46,440 bases of DNA from Desulfobacterium sp. (lineage in GTDB: Bacteria > Desulfobacterota > Desulfobacteria > Desulfobacterales > Desulfobacteraceae), in contig JAEINR010000049.1 of NCBI GenBank assembly GCA_016342325.1, positions 1-46,440 of the forward strand, in the 5' to 3' direction. The notes under the pieces are model-generated. The model was not told where the DNA came from, made no database searches, and saw only the letters and a list, made by a program, of their open reading frames with translations. Shown piece after piece: positions 26,145-33,387 of this stretch. Numbering within the stretch: position 1 is the first letter of the stretch; the number at the start of each line of letters is the position of its first letter. The translations under genes were made by a program, and so were the position numbers.

Positions 26145-26222
26145 AAAAAAAGCCTGGCACCGGAGAGAGTCTCTCCTATGTCAGGCTTCGTTGCCTCAAA
26201 TAATCCTGCACGCCGTTGTGCT
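26145..26222 (-). promoter_or_regulatory. ANTAR dual-hairpin antiterminator leader upstream of eutA
   Basis: On the minus strand P1 is GCAC-AACGGC-GTGC (hexaloop 26217-26212) and P2 is AGGC-AACGAA-GCCT (hexaloop 26192-26187). Both loops have A at position 1 and G at position 4, the signature bound by ANTAR proteins. The 3' arm of P2 is also the 5' arm of a terminator (AGCCTG with CAGGCT, inner GGAGAG with CTCTCC) followed by seven T at 26151-26145. Binding of phosphorylated EutV to P1-P2 would block the terminator and let eutA and downstream genes be read. Confidence 0.92.
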
Positions 26223-26286
26223 GGAAACAAAATGTTGGGGTCAGGCCTAGCTTATTGCCCTTATTTACCCCGTCCATCGTATATGG

Positions 26287-27735
26287 TTAGGGTCCGTCCC
26301 GCTCCAGGAGAAAATCGAACAGCACCTTGGTTCCCCTTTCCGTGGACTCCATGGAGAAATTCCCCTTGAGCTTATCCGTCACGATCTGGCGGATAATCCG
26401 CCCCCCCAGGGATGAGGATTGCTTCTCTTCATTCACGTCAAAGCCCACGCCATCATCGGTGATGGAAATGTTTGAGTACATGGTCCCCTTGTGGAGCTCC
26501 ACGGTGATCAGCCCTTTATCCCGGCCCGAAAAAGCGTATTTCAAGCTGTTCTGGATCACCTCGTTCACCACAAGGGCGATGGAAGTGGCGGTGTCGGAAT
26601 CGGTTTCAAAGGTGTCCCCCTGGATGGTGACCGTAATATTTTTGCCGACAGCGTTGCCATTTCCCAGGATTCCATGTTTGATTCGCCCGAGCATGGTCTT
26701 CAGATCCACGTCGTCAACCCCGTTCTGGGCAAGGATCTCATGGGTGGCAGCAATACTCAAAACCCGGCTAATGCTCTCCTTGAACGCTGCCTTGGCATCC
26801 TGGTCGTCTATCCGTCTCGACTGTAACCGCAGCAGGCTTGCAATGGTCTGGAGGTTGTTCTTGACCCGGTGGTGTATCTCTTTAATGGCAACGGACTTGA
26901 GGATAAGCTCCTGTTCCTTTGCCTTGGCATCGGTCTCGTCCCGAAGAAGCATCACCGCCCCTGCGACGTCACGATCCTTGTTCTTCATTACCGCATATTT
27001 GACATTGAGAATAAGGTTCCCGAGCCGGACTTCGCTGGCGTTAACCTGCTTTTTTTCAAGGATGGTCGCAAAACTGATGTTGTCCAGGGCCATGTTTGAG
27101 AACGCCAGCCCCTCTATATTATTGATGTACCCGAGTTTTTTGTAGATCTCCCTGGCAACCGGATTTGCATAGGTGGCAACGCCCTGGGGACTGAACATGA
27201 TGATGCCGTCCGTGACATGGTAGGGAATGCCGTGATCCTTGTGCCGGGTGGAAATAAGGGTTTCTGTAAGCTGTTCCGTGGTTCTTGAAAGCATGGACAG
27301 GGTTCTTTTTGCCCGGATGCGCTCGGTAACATCAGTCTCGGCGATCAACACCCCTAGGACCCGGCCCCCATCGTTCTTAATCGCAGAGACGTTCTGCATC
27401 ACGTCCCGATTCTCCTGGGTCCGCGCCATCATATCCGTGGTGGGCATGCCGACGCCAAGGGTTCTCAAGACGGCAGGCTCGTTGTTGCGGTGGGCAAACT
27501 CCCCAATCACCGCCCCCTTATATATGGAAGGCTTATTGGTGGGCTTGGCCTGGGCCACGACAATGGCCATATCAGGATCACGGGTGATGCAGTCGATGAA
27601 AACATCGGCGCCCATAAGGTCGGCAATGGACTGGAGGTTATTTGCCACCTCGGTGATCTTTCTGATATCTCCCGGGCTAAGATTGGTATGTTCCCGGCAA
27701 AGCTTGCTAATCATGGCGTGGGCACCGTTAATCAT
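26287..27735 (-). CDS. eutW: Sensor histidine kinase EutW
   Basis: Cytosolic sensor kinase of the EutW/PdtaS type, with no membrane segment, that senses ethanolamine and phosphorylates EutV. The order is an N-terminal sensor domain (about 5-140, H_kinase_N-like), a PAS domain (about 165-265, 'DGIIMFSPQGVATYANPVAR'), a HisKA_2 helix with 'EIHHRVKNNLQTIASLL' (phospho-histidine near 288), and an HATPase domain ending with 'DGVGFDV' and 'GGRIIRQIVTDKL'. It has 482 residues. The start overlaps the eutV stop by eight bases, so the two are translationally coupled. Confidence 0.92.
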   Translation of the reverse strand: MINGAHAMISKLCREHTNLSPGDIRKITEVANNLQSIADLMGADVFIDCITRDPDMAIVVAQAKPTNKPSIYKGAVIGEFAHRNNEPAVLRTLGVGMPTTDMMARTQENRDVMQNVSAIKNDGGRVLGVLIAETDVTERIRAKRTLSMLSRTTEQLTETLISTRHKDHGIPYHVTDGIIMFSPQGVATYANPVAREIYKKLGYINNIEGLAFSNMALDNISFATILEKKQVNASEVRLGNLILNVKYAVMKNKDRDVAGAVMLLRDETDAKAKEQELILKSVAIKEIHHRVKNNLQTIASLLRLQSRRIDDQDAKAAFKESISRVLSIAATHEILAQNGVDDVDLKTMLGRIKHGILGNGNAVGKNITVTIQGDTFETDSDTATSIALVVNEVIQNSLKYAFSGRDKGLITVELHKGTMYSNISITDDGVGFDVNEEKQSSSLGGRIIRQIVTDKLKGNFSMESTERGTKVLFDFLLERDGP

Positions 27736-28297
27736 TCATCAGAATAATTTTGGCTATCTCCTTCATGGCGCATCGTTTATCCATACAGATCTTCCGGATC
27801 ATCTGAAAGGCTTCATCTTCGCTGATATTCTGCTGCTTCATCAGTACCCCTTTGGCCTTTTCAATGAGTTTTCTGCTCTCAAGCTGGTCCTTGGCCCGGT
27901 CAACCTCCAGGGTCATTTGGTACAGCTCTTCGCCCTTGGCAATGGCCACCTCAACCATGGGCAGCAGGGACTCTTCCCGGATGGGCTTTACAACATACCC
28001 CATCACCCCTGCCTCCGTGGCCTGATCGACGAACTCCTTACCACTGTAGGCCGTGATCAAAAGGACCCCCTTGGCAAGTTTTTGATCCCGGATGATCCGG
28101 GACGCCTTAAGCCCGTCCAGCAAAGGCATCTTAATGTCAAGCAACACCAGGTCTGGGATGTACTTCTTACAGAGTTCAACAGCATCGAAACCATCCGAGG
28201 CCTCTCCGAGGACGGTGTAACCGGCATTTTCAAGGATCTCACGAACATCCATCCGTGTGATCGGCTCATCATCGGCTATTACAATCTTTTTTCCCAT
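27728..28297 (-). CDS. eutV: Response regulator with RNA-binding ANTAR output, EutV
   Basis: An antiterminator regulator of 189 residues. The receiver domain occupies about 1-120 with acidic pocket Asp9/Asp10 and phospho-acceptor Asp54 in 'DLVLLDIKMP'. A coiled linker leads to the C-terminal ANTAR domain (about 133-187, 'LIEKAKGVLMKQQNISEDEA'). The start ATG 28297 has AGGAGGAAG upstream. Its targets are visible in the two leaders at 26145-26222 and 28731-28808. The gene lies inside the operon it controls, giving positive feedback. Confidence 0.95.
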   Translation of the reverse strand: MGKKIVIADDEPITRMDVREILENAGYTVLGEASDGFDAVELCKKYIPDLVLLDIKMPLLDGLKASRIIRDQKLAKGVLLITAYSGKEFVDQATEAGVMGYVVKPIREESLLPMVEVAIAKGEELYQMTLEVDRAKDQLESRKLIEKAKGVLMKQQNISEDEAFQMIRKICMDKRCAMKEIAKIILMND

Positions 28298-28341
28298 TGA
28301 CTTCCTCCTCATGGGAATAAAAACACTTCCCAGGGACGGGT

Positions 28342-28689
28342 TCAGGAGCGGGTGATCGGCACTGACGAAAACTTCAACCCGGTCTCAAAAAAAGTAGCGA
28401 CCTCGGCCATGCCAGACTCCACGCTAGCCACATCCCCAGTGATAACCAGGGAACCTCCAAATCTGTCGAGAAAACCGATCTCCACGCCTGCCGCCTTGGT
28501 TGCAACATCGGCGGCAATGATCACGGCTTCCCCCGGGGTGATGGTCAAGATGCCAATGGCCCCGCACTCGTCGTCAAGCCCCAGGTTCATACACACAGAA
28601 GCCCGAGGATTGGCGATGACATGAATCAGGGTCAACTGCTTACCCGGAACATACTCCTGAATCACCCGCTGTTTTTCTTGTTCCGCCAT
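28342..28689 (-). CDS. eutS: Permuted hexameric shell protein EutS
   Basis: A 115-residue BMC-H protein with permuted fold and bent hexamers that may shape the shell edges. It has '[14 protein letters not shown]', '[19 protein letters not shown]' and '[15 protein letters not shown]', all diagnostic of EutS. It is the first gene of the operon, directly downstream of the first ANTAR leader, and is followed after 44 bases by eutV. The start has GAGGATGAAG upstream. Confidence 0.94.
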   Translation of the reverse strand: MAEQEKQRVIQEYVPGKQLTLIHVIANPRASVCMNLGLDDECGAIGILTITPGEAVIIAADVATKAAGVEIGFLDRFGGSLVITGDVASVESGMAEVATFFETGLKFSSVPITRS

Positions 28690-28730
28690 CTCTTCTTCAT
28701 CCTCTTTTTGGGTACCGGACCATTATAAAT

Positions 28731-28808
28731 AAAAAAGGCTTGCAACAGGAGATTCCCCCTGACCGCAAGCTTCGTTGTTTGCATAACACCCCACGCCGTT
28801 GTGTGGTG
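28731..28808 (-). promoter_or_regulatory. ANTAR dual-hairpin antiterminator leader upstream of eutS
   Basis: On the minus strand P1 is CACCACAC-AACGGC-GTGGGGTG (hexaloop 28800-28795, seven of eight pairs) and P2 is GCAAAC-AACGAA-GCTTGC (hexaloop 28776-28771, one mismatch). The loop sequences are identical to those of the eutA leader. The terminator reuses the P2 3' arm: GCTTGC pairs with GCAAGC, and CAGG with CCTG, followed by CTTTTTT at about 28736-28731. This places the whole operon, including eutVW, under its own antitermination. Confidence 0.93.
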
Positions 28809-28830
28809 ATTTACCAATTTTGAAAAGATC

Positions 28831-28858
28831 ACTATCACAGGGCTGCACTAAATGACAA
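28831..28858 (-). promoter_or_regulatory. Candidate sigma-70 promoter of the eut operon
   Basis: On the minus strand TTGTCA (28858-28853) and GATAGT (28836-28831) are separated by 16 bases, about 20 bases upstream of P1 of the first ANTAR leader. No other good pair of boxes was found between hemW and the leader. Confidence 0.5.
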
Positions 28859-28928
28859 GCTTTTTTTTACCATAAACATCAATAACACGACACGACACAA
28901 ATGGAACAAATTCAGCAACCTACCAAAA

Positions 28929-28958
28929 CCGGGCACCATAACGATTTTACCGGCCCGG
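28929..28958 (-). terminator. Hairpin after hemW
   Basis: CCGGGC (28929-28934) pairs with GCCCGG (28953-28958). On the minus strand it is followed by a weak TTTTGG tract, and on the plus strand by a run of ten T. It lies 22 bases beyond the hemW stop and separates hemW from the eut promoter. Confidence 0.6.
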
Positions 28959-28980
28959 ATTTTTTTTTTGCAGCAAACTT

Positions 28981-30138
28981 TTACCGGCTCCAGATTTTTT
29001 CGGCAAACAGGGATGTCACGGTATCAAGGAAAAGCCTCCCCTCAAGGGTAAGGACGAAGCAATGGTTCACGATCCCGGCCCAGGAACGGGTTTCACATTC
29101 CCGGACAACGTCCTTAAACAATTCCATGAACCCCTGGTTTGCGATCTTCTCAAAGGCCTTGATATCGATGCCATCGGAGGTACGAAGGCCGAGCATGACC
29201 CTCTCGGTGAGCACCTGCTCCAGGGTGAGGATTTCAGTCTCCGCCACCGGAAGCACCCCCTGGTCAAGATCGTCCCCATAGCGGCGAACATCCGCGTGGT
29301 TCCAGGATCTCGTACCCCTGCCAAAGGAGTGAGCCGAGGGTCCGAATCCCAGGTAGGGGACCAGGTTCCAGTATTTTCTGTTATGCCTGGATCGATGGGC
29401 CGGGCCTGCGGCAAAATTAGAAATCTCGTAATGGAGATACCCGTGGGCTGCAAGATGGGTGGAGGTGAACTTGAACAGGGCAGCTGTGGTTTCGTCCCTG
29501 AGGGGAGAAATTCTTCCCGCCTCAAGTGCCTTGTGCATGGGGGTGCCGGGCTCATAGGTGAGCATGTAGCAGGAGAGGTGCTCGGGATGAAATTTAAGGG
29601 CCTTGTCAAGATCCTTGCGCCAGGCAGTTTCCGTCTCCCCGGGAAGCCCATAGATGAGATCAAACCCCAGTTTATCAAACCCCGCCCTTCTTGCGGCATG
29701 GAGGGCCTGGCCTGCCACCTCTGCCGAATGGATCCGCTCCATAAAGCCAAGCTTTTCATCACAAAGGGACTGCACCCCCATGTTAAGCCGGTTCACGCCA
29801 AACCGGCGAATTTCCTCAAAATACCCTGGCCCCACCGTGCCGGGATTGACCTCCAGGGTGATTTCACAATCCGTTGCCAGGTTGAAGTGATCGCGGATCC
29901 GGGAAAGGATGCGCTCTATCTCCCGGGGAGTTAAAAGGGAGGGGGTACCGCCGCCAAAGTAGATGGTATCGATGGCGCTGGCGCCAGCACAATCTTCCCG
30001 CAGGGAGATCTCCGTTAAGAGAGCGTCCACAAACCGCTCTTTTAACGAGAGTTTTGCAACCGAGTAGAAGTCACAATAGGGGCACTTCTTGATGCAAAAA
30101 GGAACATGAATATATAGAGCCGTATTTATTTCAGACAA
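28981..30138 (-). CDS. hemW: HemW-like radical SAM protein
   Basis: Radical SAM protein related to oxygen-independent coproporphyrinogen oxidase, best described in its family as a heme chaperone. The cluster ligands are Cys15, Cys19 and Cys22 in 'HVPFCIKKCPYCDF'. The SAM-binding 'FGGGTPSLL' and 'GVQSLCDEKL' follow. Its 385 residues end in a HemN-type C-terminal domain. It overlaps the radical SAM gene upstream by eight bases. HemW lacks the fourth cysteine of HemN after CPYCDF (Tyr-Ser instead), which favours HemW. Confidence 0.88.
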   Translation of the reverse strand: MSEINTALYIHVPFCIKKCPYCDFYSVAKLSLKERFVDALLTEISLREDCAGASAIDTIYFGGGTPSLLTPREIERILSRIRDHFNLATDCEITLEVNPGTVGPGYFEEIRRFGVNRLNMGVQSLCDEKLGFMERIHSAEVAGQALHAARRAGFDKLGFDLIYGLPGETETAWRKDLDKALKFHPEHLSCYMLTYEPGTPMHKALEAGRISPLRDETTAALFKFTSTHLAAHGYLHYEISNFAAGPAHRSRHNRKYWNLVPYLGFGPSAHSFGRGTRSWNHADVRRYGDDLDQGVLPVAETEILTLEQVLTERVMLGLRTSDGIDIKAFEKIANQGFMELFKDVVRECETRSWAGIVNHCFVLTLEGRLFLDTVTSLFAEKIWSR

Positions 30139-31282
30139 AACGTTTCATCAATCCGTCAATTACAGTGTCAACATTATCCACGGTCACCCCGTGGACGCGG
30201 CAGGCCTCCTCGGCCTGGGCCACAAGCGTTCCATCCGCCATATCCGTCGGCCCCCGGAACAGCCCCATGCGCCGCCCCACTTGATACACCACCTGTTTCT
30301 CCGGCGCCATGTCAAGAAAACGGTCCACCTCCGCCACCATCCTTGCCTTGTCATGGGGCAGTTGGCCCTCCACCGTTTCCAGGAGATTGAGGATGTGATC
30401 GCTCTTGATAAAGGAGGTAATACCGTCAAGGGATTCAAGGAAGAGCTTCAACTCCCGGGCAACCATGACATCGGTGCAGCGTTGAAACTCCCCCTGGTCA
30501 TGGGCCACAGCCAAGGACCCTTTCCTGGGCAGGGCCAGGGTTCGAAGCCGTATGAAATCAGGATTGATCTCATTGAGCGCATGGGCGCTCTCAAGGGCGT
30601 GCTCCCGTGAAAGCCCAACCCCGCCAAGTCCCGGCATCATATATTCGGACAACTCCATTCCCGCAGCCTTGACCATGCGTCCGGCCTTGATGTGGCTCGC
30701 CTGGGTGGCCCCTTTTTTCACCATTTCAAGGACCTTGTCCGACCCCGATTCCAGGCCGATATGAATCCTGTTGAGCCCGGCACCTGCAATGCGGGCGAGA
30801 TCCGGGGGCTTGATCCGGGCAATGGTGTGGGAACGGGCATAGGAGGTGACCCGTTTTGCCATGGGAAAACAGGCCTTGATGTGACCAAGGATCGCCACCA
30901 GGTCGTCGGGCTTCATGATCAGGGAGTTTGCGTCCTGGAGAAAAATGGACGCCATGCCGGAGGAATACCAGTGCCAGGCCGAGTTAAAGGCGACCCTGTC
31001 GTCGGAATCAAGGCCTTGGAAAATGGCGTTGATTTTATTCATATCCACGGCAATGCCCGTTTCCACCGTCTCCAGAATGGCAGTTACATGGCCGTGGATG
31101 GCATCGATATCTTTGATGATGGAATCAACCGATCTCAGCGAGAACTGTTTTCCCTTATAGACCGGGCAAAAGGTGCACCGGTTCCAGGGGCAGTTGCGGG
31201 TCAGGCGGATCAGCAGGCTTCTGGATTCGCTGGGGGGCCGGATGGGGCCCTGCTCAAATCCGGTATACGCGTCTTGTTTCAT
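30131..31282 (-). CDS. Radical SAM protein of unknown function
   Basis: A 383-residue radical SAM enzyme with the cluster motif 'CPWNRCTFCPVY' near residue 30 and an Elp3/MiaB-like core containing 'RIHIGLESGSDKVLEMVKKG', quoted to 20 residues. 'MMPGLGGVGLS' resembles the loop after the SAM site. There is no B12-binding or TRAM domain. The start ATG 31282 has AAAGGAGAA upstream. It is co-transcribed with hemW through overlapping ends. The substrate is unknown. Confidence 0.8.
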   Translation of the reverse strand: MKQDAYTGFEQGPIRPPSESRSLLIRLTRNCPWNRCTFCPVYKGKQFSLRSVDSIIKDIDAIHGHVTAILETVETGIAVDMNKINAIFQGLDSDDRVAFNSAWHWYSSGMASIFLQDANSLIMKPDDLVAILGHIKACFPMAKRVTSYARSHTIARIKPPDLARIAGAGLNRIHIGLESGSDKVLEMVKKGATQASHIKAGRMVKAAGMELSEYMMPGLGGVGLSREHALESAHALNEINPDFIRLRTLALPRKGSLAVAHDQGEFQRCTDVMVARELKLFLESLDGITSFIKSDHILNLLETVEGQLPHDKARMVAEVDRFLDMAPEKQVVYQVGRRMGLFRGPTDMADGTLVAQAEEACRVHGVTVDNVDTVIDGLMKRFV

Positions 31283-31484
31283 TGGTTCTCCTTTTATCCG
31301 GTCACGGCCAATCCCATTCCTCACCCGGTTATTCCGTGGTTATTCAACCCCTTTGCCCCGGTTTATGCCGTCACGGTTAAGTTGGTTTTGTCCTACCATT
31401 AAACAGGATACCGGCCCCTGTCAATCAATTACTGGCCGCGAATTCCCTTTGACAACAAGGTCTGAACAGGATAAACCATTGCCC

Positions 31485-32522
31485 ATGACGACGGACACCA
31501 CTTCAAAAAGACCCTGGATCAGGCCCATTGCCATTGCCTTTGGCACCCTATTCCTGCTTGCAGCCCTGGTGGCTGGAGCCGGTTATTGGCACATGAAAAA
31601 GTTTGCAACGACGCCCATGGACAGGAACGGACAGGAACGACTCTTTACCATCCGATCCGGTGAAAGTCTCACAGGGATATCCCAACACCTGGTTCAGGAG
31701 GGGTTTATCAAGGACGTCACCCTGTTCAAGATTCTGGTCCGGTACCAGGGACTGTCCAAGAAGCTCCAGGCAGGCGAGTACGCCCTTTCCCCGGCCATGG
31801 CCCCCAAAGCGCTGCTCACCACCCTTACCAAGGGCCGGGTAAAGCTTTACCGGCTCACCATTCCCGAGGGCCTCAACCTTTGGGAGACAGCCATGCTTGT
31901 AGAACGTGCAGGCTTTGGCACCCGGGAGAACTTCATTACCCTTGCCAGGGATCCGAAACTCGCAGCAACCCTGGAAATTGGGGCCGACGATCTTGAAGGT
32001 TACCTCTTTCCCGAGACCTACCTCTTTGCCAGGAACACCTCCCATCAAGAGATCATCCGAAAGATGGTCCAGCGGTTCCGGGCGGTCTACACGCCCCAAT
32101 GGCAGGAGCGAACCCGTGAAATGGGATTTACCCGGCACCAGATCGTCACCCTTGCCTCGATCATCGAAAAAGAAACAGGAACCGGCAGCGAACGGCCGCT
32201 GATCGCCTCGGTGTTCCACAACCGTCTGAAACGAAGAATGCGCCTGGAGTCCGACCCCACCGTTATCTATGGAATTCCCAACTTTAACGGCAACATCACT
32301 AGAAAAGATCTCAGAAAAATAACCCCCTACAACACGTATCGGATCAAAGGCCTTCCCAAGGGGCCCATTGCCAGCCCGGGTAAGGATTCCCTTGAGGCGG
32401 CCCTGTTCCCAGCCAGGACCGACTTCCTCTTTTTTGTCTCAAAAAAAGATTCCACCCACAAGTTCTCAACCAATCTCCAGGACCACAACAAGGCGGTGAG
32501 ACGCTATCAGTTAGGGCATTAG
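31485..32522 (+). CDS. mltG: Endolytic murein transglycosylase MltG
   Basis: Inner-membrane lytic transglycosylase that cuts nascent peptidoglycan and is thought to end glycan strands. The 345-residue protein has one N-terminal membrane helix (about 15-37), a LysM-like segment ('FTIRSGESLTGISQHL'), and a YceG catalytic domain with 'ASIIEKETGTGSERPLIASV', where the glutamate of 'EKET' is catalytic. 'RLESDPTVIYG' and 'GPIASPGKDSL' follow. The start is uncertain: ATG 31485 is taken, but TTG 31479 has better spacing from AGGA. Confidence 0.92.
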   Translation: MTTDTTSKRPWIRPIAIAFGTLFLLAALVAGAGYWHMKKFATTPMDRNGQERLFTIRSGESLTGISQHLVQEGFIKDVTLFKILVRYQGLSKKLQAGEYALSPAMAPKALLTTLTKGRVKLYRLTIPEGLNLWETAMLVERAGFGTRENFITLARDPKLAATLEIGADDLEGYLFPETYLFARNTSHQEIIRKMVQRFRAVYTPQWQERTREMGFTRHQIVTLASIIEKETGTGSERPLIASVFHNRLKRRMRLESDPTVIYGIPNFNGNITRKDLRKITPYNTYRIKGLPKGPIASPGKDSLEAALFPARTDFLFFVSKKDSTHKFSTNLQDHNKAVRRYQLGH

Positions 32523-32599
32523 TTTTAAGCTTCACGTTATTTCGGCAAGAAAAACTGAGACGCTCTTTAGTTCCGGATTGTCCAGCTTAGGCAAAATAT

Positions 32600-33295
32600 T
32601 CAGAACTGCTTGAGATAGACAATGACCGATCCGCTCCGGGATTTCAATTTCCTGTCCCACTCAAAGGCAAGCACCACCCCCTCTTTTTTCAGCTTCACCA
32701 GAAGATCCTCCACCACATCGGGAAGCACGGCTCCGAATTCCGAGTGAAGGCCCTTGCCCACAACGATGCGGAGGGTGAAGCCTCCGGCCCGCCAGGCATT
32801 CCTGATATAGAGTTCGGACCGCACCACGGCGCGGACAGCGGTGTCCCCATGGAGGTCGAGCCGGCTTTCCGGAGGGGGATACCGTTTCAGCCGCTTGTGC
32901 AGGGGCATGGGCACCGGGGGATCCTTTTCCCGCTTTTCCCTCAACAGTAAGCCCTCCCCTTTTCCCTTGAGGGAGGCGGAAAGCAGGGCCGGAAAATCCT
33001 CGACTTCATCCACTTCGGCTCGCCCCCTTTCTGCAAACATTCCTGCAAGACTGCGTGATCCGTCCAGAACGGGAAGCCCGTGTTTATTATTGCGGTTCGC
33101 CCGTTTTTCCCCAACAGGTTCCGGTCGACCCCCGGAATCAACAGACTGTCTTTTTTCTTCCGCCTCCGGCGCCGGGTCCGGTAACTCCTTGAAAAGAAAA
33201 AAAAGATCCTCTCCCCTGTCAAAAACAGGTATACCGTTTTTATTGATTTTTTGGGGCTTTCTCAACCCCTTATTTTTTCTACTTTTTCCACTCAT
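32600..33295 (-). CDS. Smr-domain protein
   Basis: A 231-residue protein whose C-terminal ~85 residues form a Smr domain ('RLDLHGDTAVRAV' and 'IVVGKGLHSEFG'), a fold found in DNA nicking and mRNA/ribosome rescue nucleases. The N-terminal half is charged and low in complexity, with two similar segments ('NKNGIPVFDRGEDLFFLF' and 'NKHGLPVLDGSRSLAGMF') that look like an internal duplication. The start at 33295 is chosen because homology and the basic N-terminus begin there; no ribosome site is clear. It is divergent from the ribonuclease gene next to it. Confidence 0.82.
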   Translation of the reverse strand: MSGKSRKNKGLRKPQKINKNGIPVFDRGEDLFFLFKELPDPAPEAEEKRQSVDSGGRPEPVGEKRANRNNKHGLPVLDGSRSLAGMFAERGRAEVDEVEDFPALLSASLKGKGEGLLLREKREKDPPVPMPLHKRLKRYPPPESRLDLHGDTAVRAVVRSELYIRNAWRAGGFTLRIVVGKGLHSEFGAVLPDVVEDLLVKLKKEGVVLAFEWDRKLKSRSGSVIVYLKQF

Positions 33296-33387
33296 GGCGG
33301 CATAATACGTCACAACGTTCGTTTTTTCAAGCCTAGAGACAGGGTCTGGATTGACTTTAAACATACTTGCTGTTAATGTACTCACCT

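Noticed and set aside
28929-28970. Plus-strand terminator with ten T after the CCGGGC hairpin
   Set aside because: No plus-strand gene ends nearby; the same hairpin is better explained as the end of hemW on the minus strand.
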